A program made the position numbers and the translations under genes. Under the pieces are notes generated by a model. That model was not told the origin of the DNA and ran no database searches. It worked only from the letters and a program-made list of their open reading frames with translations. Shown here piece after piece: positions 9,373 through 17,147 of a stretch of 64,000 nt of DNA (positions are counted from its first letter, which is position 1; each line of letters opens with the position of its first letter). The stretch comes from Phycisphaerales bacterium (GTDB lineage: Bacteria > Planctomycetota > Phycisphaerae > UBA1845 > UTPLA1), in NCBI GenBank assembly GCA_022360095.1, contig JAKSDK010000788.1, positions 62,001 to 126,000 on the forward strand. The letters run 5' to 3'.

Positions 9373-12300
9373 TCATGGTTTGACGGTTGGCGGCAATTTT
9401 GTTTGCCATTCGTCCGCCTTGTTCGATTTGCCCCAGTCCTCATACAGTCTGACGAGCGATTTCACGGCTGCCCGGGAGTAGGAATGCCGTGGGCCGACGG
9501 CCTTCGTGAGAATCGCGTGGGATTCGATCAGGGTTGCCTCGGCCTCGGTGTATTCCTTCAGTGCGACATGGCAATTACCCAATGAAGTCAGCACCTGGCC
9601 TGTCATCCAATGATTCGTCGGAAGGGACGTGCGGGCATCTTTCGCAACTTCGGTCAACAAAGGTTTGGCTTCGTCGTAGCGACGCATGCGCTGATAACAG
9701 TTCGCGAGTCCATGCTTGAGCGTCATTGTCTTGAAATGGGCGTCTCCAAACTTCTTGCCATGGCGGTCGACGACATCGATGTAGATGGGGATCGCGTGGT
9801 CAAGCCGATCTGTCATTCCATATAGCTCTGCGAGATTCTTCAGGGCGAACAGCGCCGCGGGATGATTCGGTTCGAAAGCCCGGTCCGCGATCTCGACAGC
9901 TTCCAGATGGAGCGGTTCGGCCTCCTCATATTTTTTTTGAGTCACGAGTTGTGAGGCGAGATTGCAAAGGGAGGTCAGCGTGTCCGGATGGTCATCGCCT
10001 AACACTTCACGACGGATCGCCAGCACTTCCCGATTCACTCTTTCAGCGTCTTCCAGTCGCCCTGGAATCCGAGAATAGGCATGGGCAAGATTATTCATCG
10101 TGAACAACGTATCTGGGTGATGGGGTCCGGAGATGCGCTTGCGGATTTCCAACATTTCCTCGAACAGCGCGATCGCGCTCTTGGGATCTCGCGATTGAAC
10201 GTGCAGCGTCGCGATGTTGCTGAGTAGGATAAGCGTATCGGGGTGTTCCGCGCCCAGGACGCGCCGGTGGAGTTCCAGGGAGCCCGTGTATATTTTTCGC
10301 GCTTTTTCGTATTGCCCCTGTTTGTGATAAAGCGTTCCAAGGTTGTTGGTCGATCGCAGTGTTTTCGGATGCTCCTCTCCGAGTGTTCTTCGCCGAGTCT
10401 CCAATATTTCGACATAAAGTTTTTCGGCCTCGTCGTAACGCCCGTTGTCCCAATACCAGCCTGCAAGGTTGTTCAGCGCGTCGACCGTTTTGCTGTGTTT
10501 ATCCCCAAGCGTCTTGCGGCGTAGGTCGACCACGCGAAGGTGCAAAGGTTCGGATTGATCATGACGTCCTCGTTTATCGTAGACTTGCGCAAGAACGTAC
10601 GTGGCTTCCAATGTGCGGTTGTGTTCTTCGCCGAGATGCTCTCGACTTCTGTCGCGGGCTGAAATCGCCGCCTTTTCCGCATCATCGTACTTTCCCTGAT
10701 CGATCAGTATGGATGCGACGTTGGCCATGGACTGAAGTGTATCGGCGTGGTTGTCGCCCAGGACGCGCCGGCGGTTTTCCAGCGCTTCGCGGTAATAGCT
10801 TTCGGCCTCGGGGTAGTCGCCCATGGACCGGTGTAGCAGGCCCATTCGGTTGATTGAGCTCAGCGTGTCCGGATGTTCATTGCCCAGTTGCTCACGGCGT
10901 GTTCGCAGTGCCGCCTCTTGTAACGGCATTGCCGACTCGTCGAGGCCAATTTCGTGGTAGGCATTGGCGACCGTTTGTCGAAGTGCGGCGCTGACCAGCG
11001 GTTGGTGGGCGAACTCCTGATCGATCGTCTCCATCGCGCGGGATAAGACGTGTTCGTCAACAACCTCGAGCGCCAGGTCCGTCGCATTGACCAATGTCGC
11101 AAGTTTGTTGAACGACGTGACGGCCGCTTCGATTTCCTCAGACGATCGCCCCTCTTTTTCGAGACGTTTCCGGATGTGGTTGCGCTGGTCGGCGACAATA
11201 CTGCGCCCCATCTGCCTGGCGTCTATTTCGCTGAGCATGGAGGATTGGAAGTCGACGACAACCTGAAGCTGGTCCCGTGCTTCGGTGGCTTCTTGCTCCC
11301 GTTCTTCGGCGAGCGTCAAATTGTCCTGGGCCTCGACTCTCGCGTCTTCGGCCTTGAGGTACATGGACGTGCTGACAAAGATGCCGGCAAGGAGGACGAT
11401 GAATACTGAGACGATGCCACCGACGAGTACTTTGTTTCGTTTGGCGAATTTGCGCAGCCGGTATGCAGCGGTGGTCGGTCGTGCAATGATGGCACGGTGC
11501 TCGAGGTGCCGGCGAATGTCGGCGGCCAGCTCGGCAGCGGATGCGTAGCGGCGCTCCTTTTCTTTCTCAAGCGCCTTGGCGACGATGGTTTCGATGTCGC
11601 CGCGAAACACGGAATTGACCGAACTGAGACGTGAGGGCTCCTCCTCCCGTATGAGGCGCGCCACTTCCGGAATGGACGCATTGCGCAGTTCATGGGGAAG
11701 CTTGCCCGCCAGGCATTCGTAGCAGATCACACCCAAGGCGTACACATCGGACCGTTGATCCAGATGCGAGCTGTCGCCCTCGATCTGCTCGGGACTCATG
11801 TAGGGAATTGTGCCGATCAACTGCCCGACGTCGGTCTGGAGCGTTGTGATCTGGATGTCTGCGTCAGTGACTCGGGCGACGCCGAAGTCGAGGATTTTCG
11901 GCTGTACTGAAGAAGGGACCGAGGGGCCAAGGGGTCGAGGGGCTGAATGTGAGTCTGCTTCCTCTTCCCCCTTAGTCCCTAGATCCCTTGAATCCTTAGT
12001 CCCTTCATCCACAATGAGGATATTGCTTGGCTTCAAATCGCGATGGACCACGCCTTTGGTATGGGCATGGTGAACGGCATCGCAGATGTTTGCGATCAAC
12101 TCCAGTTGCTGTCGGACATTGAGCTGTTTCCGCGCGATGTAACGATTCAGCGGCAGCCCTTCGATATATTCCATGGCGAAGAACGGTTGTTCGGCTTCGG
12201 ACGCTCCGCTGGTCGCTTCCATTTTTGCCGTGCCGGCTTCGTAAATCTGCGCGATGCCCGGATGCTGGAGTTGTCCTAACACTTCCGCTTCATTGAGAAA

Positions 12301-12705
12301 ACGGCGGATCAATCGGTCCGACGCCCAGCCCGGACGTATCACTTTCAACGCCACGCGTCGTCGTGGATGCGACTGCTCGGCGAGGTAGACGATTCCCATT
12401 CCGCCTTCACCGAGTTTGCGAACGATCTGGTATTTTCCGATTCGAGTCGGTAGGTTCGCCGCTTCGGCTACGGCTTCCTCTTTGAGACGCTTATCCAAAT
12501 CCGTGACACCCGCCCGTACGTCGAGACCGGGCACTTGCTCCAGATTCAGGTCGTCCGCTTCGCACGCGAGCAGTGATTCGACCTCGCGTTTCAGCTCTCT
12601 ATCCCCGTTACATGCTTCGTCCAGAAAGGCGCCGCGTTCAGACGCCGGCAGCTCGCGCGCTTCAAGGAACAACTGTCCGATGTGGTCGTGTCGATCAGAG
12701 TCCAT
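9373..12705 (-). CDS. Transmembrane Ser/Thr protein kinase with long TPR array (pair 2)
   Basis: 1110 residues; the ATG at 12705 lies inside the end of the sigma gene (11-nt overlap), so translation is coupled. The N-terminal 90 residues form a short helical domain typical of this kinase type. The kinase domain shows LGEGGMGIVY (98-107), lysine 121 in VALK, HRD at 221-223, DFG at 273-275 and MSPEQ. A low-complexity segment (about 236-268) is inserted between the catalytic-loop Asn and DFG; its DNA is an imperfect inverted repeat. One transmembrane helix spans about 425-450. Residues 580-1090 hold about ten TPR units with the pattern NNLA..Y...G.YDEAE.L..E.LE.RRR.LG..HP.TL, close to the kinesin-light-chain type. 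The TPR half should lie outside the cytoplasmic membrane. Ligand and substrates are unknown. Confidence 0.93.
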   Translation of the reverse strand: MDSDRHDHIGQLFLEARELPASERGAFLDEACNGDRELKREVESLLACEADDLNLEQVPGLDVRAGVTDLDKRLKEEAVAEAANLPTRIGKYQIVRKLGEGGMGIVYLAEQSHPRRRVALKVIRPGWASDRLIRRFLNEAEVLGQLQHPGIAQIYEAGTAKMEATSGASEAEQPFFAMEYIEGLPLNRYIARKQLNVRQQLELIANICDAVHHAHTKGVVHRDLKPSNILIVDEGTKDSRDLGTKGEEEADSHSAPRPLGPSVPSSVQPKILDFGVARVTDADIQITTLQTDVGQLIGTIPYMSPEQIEGDSSHLDQRSDVYALGVICYECLAGKLPHELRNASIPEVARLIREEEPSRLSSVNSVFRGDIETIVAKALEKEKERRYASAAELAADIRRHLEHRAIIARPTTAAYRLRKFAKRNKVLVGGIVSVFIVLLAGIFVSTSMYLKAEDARVEAQDNLTLAEEREQEATEARDQLQVVVDFQSSMLSEIDARQMGRSIVADQRNHIRKRLEKEGRSSEEIEAAVTSFNKLATLVNATDLALEVVDEHVLSRAMETIDQEFAHQPLVSAALRQTVANAYHEIGLDESAMPLQEAALRTRREQLGNEHPDTLSSINRMGLLHRSMGDYPEAESYYREALENRRRVLGDNHADTLQSMANVASILIDQGKYDDAEKAAISARDRSREHLGEEHNRTLEATYVLAQVYDKRGRHDQSEPLHLRVVDLRRKTLGDKHSKTVDALNNLAGWYWDNGRYDEAEKLYVEILETRRRTLGEEHPKTLRSTNNLGTLYHKQGQYEKARKIYTGSLELHRRVLGAEHPDTLILLSNIATLHVQSRDPKSAIALFEEMLEIRKRISGPHHPDTLFTMNNLAHAYSRIPGRLEDAERVNREVLAIRREVLGDDHPDTLTSLCNLASQLVTQKKYEEAEPLHLEAVEIADRAFEPNHPAALFALKNLAELYGMTDRLDHAIPIYIDVVDRHGKKFGDAHFKTMTLKHGLANCYQRMRRYDEAKPLLTEVAKDARTSLPTNHWMTGQVLTSLGNCHVALKEYTEAEATLIESHAILTKAVGPRHSYSRAAVKSLVRLYEDWGKSNKADEWQTKLPPTVKP
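11912..12006. repeat. Imperfect inverted repeat inserted in frame in the kinase gene
   Basis: The arms at 11912-11944 and 11974-12006 are about 33 nt each and are imperfect reverse complements built from GGGAC/GGGTC-like purine blocks, with a 29-nt spacer. Together they encode the residues between the catalytic-loop Asn and the DFG motif, where related kinases have only a few residues. The composition differs from the flanking coding DNA. It looks like a small inserted repeat element tolerated in a surface loop. Confidence 0.6.
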
Positions 12706-13282
12706 GTGTTTTTGTTTTTCCTAGCTCCCGGGCCAGCCAGGTGCGTGCAATCGTCCAGTCACCCTTGGCCGTCGTGCGTCCGACTTCCATGACCTCGGCT
12801 GCTTCTTCAAGTGAGAGTCCGCCGAAGAAGCGCAATTCTACCAGCCGTGCCTGGCGTTCGTTGAGCGTACCAAGCCGTTCCAGGGCTTCGTCGAGCGCGA
12901 TGATATCGACGACGCGTTCCTCGGCGACGGCGACTGCTTCATCAAGCGTGACTCTGGCCCATTCGCCTCCGCCGCGCTTGGCCGCGCGACGGTCACGCGC
13001 GTGGTTGATCAGCAATCGTCGCATCGCACGAGAGGCGACCGCCAGAAAATGGGCGCGTCCTTTCCACTTTGTCTCCCCGGTTCCGACAAGCCGAACGTAG
13101 GCTTCATGCACCAGGGCCGTCGGCTGGAGCGTGTGGTCGGGCCGTTCTCCCTTCATGATGTGGCCGGCCAGAGCGCGCAACTCTTCGTAGACCAGTGGCA
13201 GCAGACGTGAAGCTGCCGAGTCGTCTCCGGCGACGAGCTCGCCTAGTATTTGCGTTACCTGCTTCGGCTCGGTCTGTCCCAT
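12695..13282 (-). CDS. ECF-type RNA polymerase sigma factor (pair 2)
   Basis: 195 residues beginning MGQTEPKQ. Region 2 shows LVYEELRALAGHIM, the signature LQPTALVHEAYVRLV, HFLAVASRAMRRLLINHARDR and a basic RRAAKRGGG stretch. Region 4 is LVELRFFGGLSLEEAAEVMEVGRTTAKGDWTIARTWL, a clear helix-turn-helix. This is the standard planctomycete sigma-70 ECF-like form (TIGR02999 type). The gene ends 11 nt inside the kinase gene at 12705. It is divergent from the secreted-protein gene at 13524, so the 13283-13523 gap holds promoters for both. The target promoters are unknown; the adjacent secreted-protein genes are reasonable candidates but that is an inference. Confidence 0.93.
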   Translation of the reverse strand: MGQTEPKQVTQILGELVAGDDSAASRLLPLVYEELRALAGHIMKGERPDHTLQPTALVHEAYVRLVGTGETKWKGRAHFLAVASRAMRRLLINHARDRRAAKRGGGEWARVTLDEAVAVAEERVVDIIALDEALERLGTLNERQARLVELRFFGGLSLEEAAEVMEVGRTTAKGDWTIARTWLARELGKTKTHGL

Positions 13283-13417
13283 CAGGCAGGTCCTCCTGAG
13301 AAACTCATTATACGCCTTCCGCCAATCAACCTGCTCCGGCGATTTGTCAGTTTGTTCCGTCCCAAAAGATCGCCTTTTCGCCCGTCAAACCGGTATTTAC
13401 GGCGGCCCATCCAAGAT

Positions 13418-13467
13418 TTCAAAAAAAAAAACGCCGACCCTGTTCTTCAGTTTCCGTGCTGCCTGTG
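13418..13467 (+). promoter_or_regulatory. Repeated leader, copy A (upstream of the 13524 gene)
   Basis: An A11 run is followed by CGCCGACCCTGTTC and TTTCCGTGCTGCCTGT. The same order (A-run, ACCGACCC, ATTC.GC, TTTCCGTGC.GTCTGT) recurs at 15763-15820 and 17010-17064, each time 70-140 bp before a secreted-protein gene. It is outside the coding frames and looks like a shared promoter or mRNA leader. Confidence 0.6.
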
Positions 13468-13523
13468 ATGAGGAGCGAGGGAATGGCCCTCAAAAATACC
13501 AGACACCCAGAACGGAGATGACC

Positions 13524-15686
13524 ATGAATACGCGACATGAAAACAATCGAAGAGGAAGACTTAACAGCAACACACGACCCTTCATCCGGCGCCTCTGCCT
13601 GGCGCTGACCTGCGTGATGATCTTCGCAGCGCATCATCAGGCCGTCGCACAGCAGATCACCTGCCCAGTGGATGCCGTGGCTGATGTCCCGGACGGCTCG
13701 TTCAACGCCTTCGATTGCGAGATCACGGCGGCCGGAACGCTTCGGCCTGCCGCAAACGGCACGTTCACCAATCTGGGCGCCCCTGACAACGCCGTGCTGA
13801 CCATCAACGGCGGGATCGAGCAACTATCGGGTGGTGGTATCACGTATATCAACGAGGCCGGCGCGACGATCGAGAACAACGGCGCTTGGAACACCATAAC
13901 TAGCTCCTTGAGTTCCTCCGTGCTCCAAAACGCCGGCACGACGGACAACAATAGCACCGGGTCTGTACGTTTTGTCGTGCTTGAGAACACGGCGACGTTC
14001 AACAACGCCGGCCTGTGGGAGGTTATCACCAGTTCCGATTCGAACACCAATTCCGGCGACATTTTCAACCTGGCCGGCGGATCGATCTCCTTTCCCCGGT
14101 TCGAGAACCAGGTCGGCGGTATGGTGGAGAATGCCGGCATGTTCCAGCAGGGTGTGAACAGCACTTTATTACAAGAGTCTTCAAACGCTGGAGACATCTT
14201 CAACTCCGGCACCTTCCTCAGCGAATTTGGTGATCCGTTTCCTACCACCGACGTCTTCAACAATACCGCGACCGGGACCTTCACCAATCAGTCCGGCGGG
14301 CAGGCCACGTTTGTGGGCGGCGTCGAGAACCGCGGCACCATCACCAACGAGGCCGGCGGTACGATGACGCACGACGAGGGCAACGGGGCCTTCACCGTCC
14401 TCGACGGCGGTCAGCTCATCAACGAAGGTACGTTCAATGCCAACAGTAATCTGACCGCCACCGGCGCGGGCACGACGATCACCAACAGCGGAATGTACAT
14501 CGGCGGGATTCGATTTAACCGGTTAGATATCAGCGCAGGCGCAACGCTGAATAACCAGGCCGGTGGAACGATCGTCGTAATATCTGAAGTGACTGTTGGC
14601 ACGGGCGGGTCGGGCACGATCAACAACGCCGGGGTGTTCAACGTTGACGACCCCGGTCGGTTCAGCATGATTGGCAACAGCATCTTGAACAATGCCGACT
14701 CCGGAGTGATCAACTTCGAGTCCTCGTTGGAACCGCGAGTCACAACGTTGGACAATGCCGGCGTCGTCAACGTCAACGGTTTACTTTTTTTGCGTGGCGA
14801 CTTCATCAACCGGCCCGGTGGAACGTTCAACGTCAACTTCGGCTTTGTGCCGAATTTAGGGACGTCCATAGAAAACGCCGGCGCGGTGAATATCAACGTC
14901 GGCAGTCTCTTTGACTCAATCGGCGGTCGATACACCCAGACGGCCGGGAGCACGCAGGTGGAATCGAGGATGCAACTCGCCGAGATCGACTTCCAGGGCG
15001 GCACGTTGACCGGGACCGGTTCACTGGAAGCGACGGGCGGCCCCCTGACCAACACCGGCGCCTCGGTCGAGCCCGGCGCCTCGGCCGGAACCCTGACCGT
15101 CACCGGCGACTACACGCAGGACCAGAACGGCACCTACGTCGCGGAGCTCGGCGGACTGACGCCGGACACCGAACACGACGTCCTCGTCGTCACCGGCGAC
15201 GCGGTCCTCGCCGGACGCCTCGAAGTCCGACTCATTGACGGCTTCGTCCCGCAGGTCGGCGATACCTTCGAGGTCCTTCGTGCCGGCAGCATCAACGGCG
15301 AATTCGACACCGTCGTCAGCGTCCCGGCCCCTCTGGCCGTCACGGTTGACTATACGGTCGATACCGTCACGGTGACGGTCACCCAAGGCTGTGACTCCGA
15401 TGACGACGGTGTTTGCGACGTCGACGACCTTTGCCCCGGCGGCGACGACAGTGTCGACACCGATGGTGACGGCGTGCCGGACCTTTGCGATCCGTGTCCG
15501 CAGGACAACCCGGATGACGCCAACGGCGACGGCTTCTGCGACGGCACCGGTTTGCCTGTGATCGACAACCCGAACGGCCAGACCGTGCCGGGGACGGAGT
15601 GCTGCGGCGGCGGCGTGCCGATGATGATGCCCTTCATGCTGATGGGCTGGACCTGGAAGCGTCGGCGGAATCGACGCCGGCGATGA
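13524..15686 (+). CDS. Secreted repeat protein with thrombospondin-3-like tail and Cys-containing C-terminal anchor
   Basis: 720 residues from ATG 13524, chosen because GGAG lies six bases upstream and a signal peptide (LALTCVMIFAAHHQAVAQQ) follows. The body repeats short units around NNAGTxNNxGxITNEAGG, as in beta-solenoid autotransporter-like proteins. A passenger-type LxGTGSLxxxGGPLTNTGA and TLTVTGDYTQDQNGTYVAEL block comes before the tail. The tail is Asp-rich (DSDDDGVCDVDDLC, DTDGDGVPDLCD), the calcium-binding thrombospondin type 3 pattern. The extreme C-terminus is ECCGGG, a hydrophobic MPFMLMGW segment and a KRRRNRRRR cluster, a tripartite sorting-signal layout. The protein is therefore probably surface-anchored. 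A leader repeat precedes it and a strong terminator follows at 15715. Confidence 0.85.
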   Translation: MNTRHENNRRGRLNSNTRPFIRRLCLALTCVMIFAAHHQAVAQQITCPVDAVADVPDGSFNAFDCEITAAGTLRPAANGTFTNLGAPDNAVLTINGGIEQLSGGGITYINEAGATIENNGAWNTITSSLSSSVLQNAGTTDNNSTGSVRFVVLENTATFNNAGLWEVITSSDSNTNSGDIFNLAGGSISFPRFENQVGGMVENAGMFQQGVNSTLLQESSNAGDIFNSGTFLSEFGDPFPTTDVFNNTATGTFTNQSGGQATFVGGVENRGTITNEAGGTMTHDEGNGAFTVLDGGQLINEGTFNANSNLTATGAGTTITNSGMYIGGIRFNRLDISAGATLNNQAGGTIVVISEVTVGTGGSGTINNAGVFNVDDPGRFSMIGNSILNNADSGVINFESSLEPRVTTLDNAGVVNVNGLLFLRGDFINRPGGTFNVNFGFVPNLGTSIENAGAVNINVGSLFDSIGGRYTQTAGSTQVESRMQLAEIDFQGGTLTGTGSLEATGGPLTNTGASVEPGASAGTLTVTGDYTQDQNGTYVAELGGLTPDTEHDVLVVTGDAVLAGRLEVRLIDGFVPQVGDTFEVLRAGSINGEFDTVVSVPAPLAVTVDYTVDTVTVTVTQGCDSDDDGVCDVDDLCPGGDDSVDTDGDGVPDLCDPCPQDNPDDANGDGFCDGTGLPVIDNPNGQTVPGTECCGGGVPMMMPFMLMGWTWKRRRNRRRR

Positions 15687-15714
15687 TGCGTCGCTGAAAA
15701 AGAGTGAAAGCAAC

Positions 15715-15754
15715 ATGCGTTCTGCCATGCGGTTATGGCAGAACGCATTTTTTT
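15715..15754 (+). terminator. Rho-independent terminator, hairpin family 1 copy A
   Basis: A perfect 14-bp stem (ATGCGTTCTGCCAT at 15715-15728, its complement at 15735-15748) with a 6-nt loop is followed by seven T. It follows the stop at 15686. Nearly the same hairpin is at 20559-20601 and a partial form at about 16980. Confidence 0.9.
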
Positions 15755-15762
15755 GGCGACCA

Positions 15763-15820
15763 CTCAAAAAAACCAAACCAAGACCGACCCCATTCCGCTT
15801 TTTCCGTGCTGTCTGTCGTG
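15763..15820 (+). promoter_or_regulatory. Repeated leader, copy B (upstream of the collagen-like gene)
   Basis: After the family 1 terminator comes an A-run, then CCAAGACCGACCCCATTC and TTTCCGTGCTGTCTGT. It aligns with copies A (13418) and C (17010). Position and conservation suggest a shared promoter or leader element. Confidence 0.6.
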
Positions 15821-15902
15821 AAGGCCATGAACGAGCGTTCAGGCCGGAGACAAACCCAAAGATAGCCACCGAGTGTGGCAGAACATCTAAGGAGAACGAA
15901 TC

Positions 15903-16883
15903 ATGAAACGCCGAATGACGCTGATCAGCCTGTTGTCGCTTTCGATCCTGGTGCCTCTCATGGGGCAGACGTGTGCGACCATCATTCCTTTGACGGTGCC
16001 CCCTGATCCGTCCGACCCCACCGCGCAACCGATTCCCGGTGCGGAAGGTCCGGCCGGTCAGATGGGCGCGATGGGCGACCCCGGCCCTCAGGGACCGATG
16101 GGCGATCCCGGGCCGCAAGGGCTGATGGGTAACCCAGGTCCTCAAGGACCGATGGGTGATCCCGGGCCGCAAGGTCCCATGGGTGTCCCTGGACTGCAGG
16201 GACCACAGGGTCCGATCGGGGATACGATCTGGACACAGAACGGAAGCGACATTTTCTATAACGTCGGCAGTGGCAACGTCGGTGTCGGGACCGATCTGCC
16301 CGATGCGAGGCTTCATGTCGCCGGCGGACCCCCTCGTAACGACGTTTTGATCGAAAGTGGGTCCGGCGAAGGAACCTGGCTGAACCTCGCCAGCAACTTT
16401 TCTTCGACGAGCCGGACGTGGAGCTTCGTTTCAAATCCGTTTGGAGATTTGGTCATTCGTGACAACGAGCAGGGCAATGACGATTACGTCATCAGCAACG
16501 AGAGCATCCAGTTTCCGGATGGAACCAGGCAGATCGGCGCCGCCCCGGCGAGCCTCGAGTCCGAGATGGGGATCGTGCGGGGAACGGTCGACAACTTGGG
16601 CAACTTCTTCCCTCAGAACGCCGGGTTTACCGCCACTCGGACCGGCCTGGGCGAGTACTCGATCGTCTTCGATCCGCCCTTCGCGTCCTCACCGACCGTG
16701 ACGGTGAGTGCGAACATCACAACTCCCGTAAGGTTCTTCACTGTGGGAACGGTCAACATACTGGAACGCAACAACTGGACCGTCCTCGCCTTCGAGCTTG
16801 CCGATAATGGCGTTGGCGGGTCGGTGACTGGAGTAAGCCAAGCGGACGCGTCGTTCCACTTTATCGCCATCGGCCCGCGGTAA
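15903..16883 (+). CDS. Collagen-like secreted protein
   Basis: 326 residues; the ATG has AAGGAGAACG just upstream. A basic N-terminus and hydrophobic stretch (about residues 7-22) form a signal peptide ending near GQTC; the -1 and -3 residues do not fit a strict lipobox, so lipidation is doubtful. Residues 46-108 are about 21 uninterrupted Gly-X-Y triplets rich in GDP-GPQ-GPM, which would form a short collagen triple helix. The C-terminal 200 residues are a non-repetitive beta-rich domain with [20 protein letters not shown], the tail-fibre-like motif common before bacterial trimeric heads, and FPDGTRQ. A trimeric stalk-and-head surface fibre is a reasonable inference. No C-terminal anchor is seen. 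Confidence 0.85.
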   Translation: MKRRMTLISLLSLSILVPLMGQTCATIIPLTVPPDPSDPTAQPIPGAEGPAGQMGAMGDPGPQGPMGDPGPQGLMGNPGPQGPMGDPGPQGPMGVPGLQGPQGPIGDTIWTQNGSDIFYNVGSGNVGVGTDLPDARLHVAGGPPRNDVLIESGSGEGTWLNLASNFSSTSRTWSFVSNPFGDLVIRDNEQGNDDYVISNESIQFPDGTRQIGAAPASLESEMGIVRGTVDNLGNFFPQNAGFTATRTGLGEYSIVFDPPFASSPTVTVSANITTPVRFFTVGTVNILERNNWTVLAFELADNGVGGSVTGVSQADASFHFIAIGPR

Positions 16884-16940
16884 TGTATGCGGCATCGGGC
16901 GACGCTTAAAGAGTTCGTTAAACAGAACTCGCAAACCACG

Positions 16941-16998
16941 GATCAGCCCGGCCTCTCAGCAAGGTCGGGCTGATCGCTGTTATGCAGAACACATTTTT
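16941..16998 (+). terminator. Terminator downstream of the collagen-like gene with a family 1 remnant
   Basis: A 14-bp stem (GATCAGCCCG... at 16941-16954, complement at 16962-16975, one G-T wobble) is followed by a sequence ending GCAGAACACATTTTTTTGG. That last part matches the right half of the 15715 and 20559 hairpins, while the matching left arm is absent. It looks like a terminator whose family 1 arm was replaced. Confidence 0.7.
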
Positions 16999-17009
16999 TT
17001 GGACGCCGA

Positions 17010-17064
17010 TTCAAAAAAATCCCAACCAAAACCGACCCCATTCTGCCGTTTCCGTGCCGTCTGT
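17010..17064 (+). promoter_or_regulatory. Repeated leader, copy C (upstream of the 17148 gene)
   Basis: TTCAAAAAAAT, then ACCGACCCCATTCTGC and TTTCCGTGCCGTCTGT. It aligns with copies A and B over about 50 nt, while the flanking coding sequences are unrelated. Confidence 0.6.
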
Positions 17065-17147
17065 AGCGGAGGGCGAGAGCGATTGTGCTCGAAAACGATG
17101 ACCGTCTGCTGCCTTCGCAGACCAGGTTGATTACAGGAGACATGATC

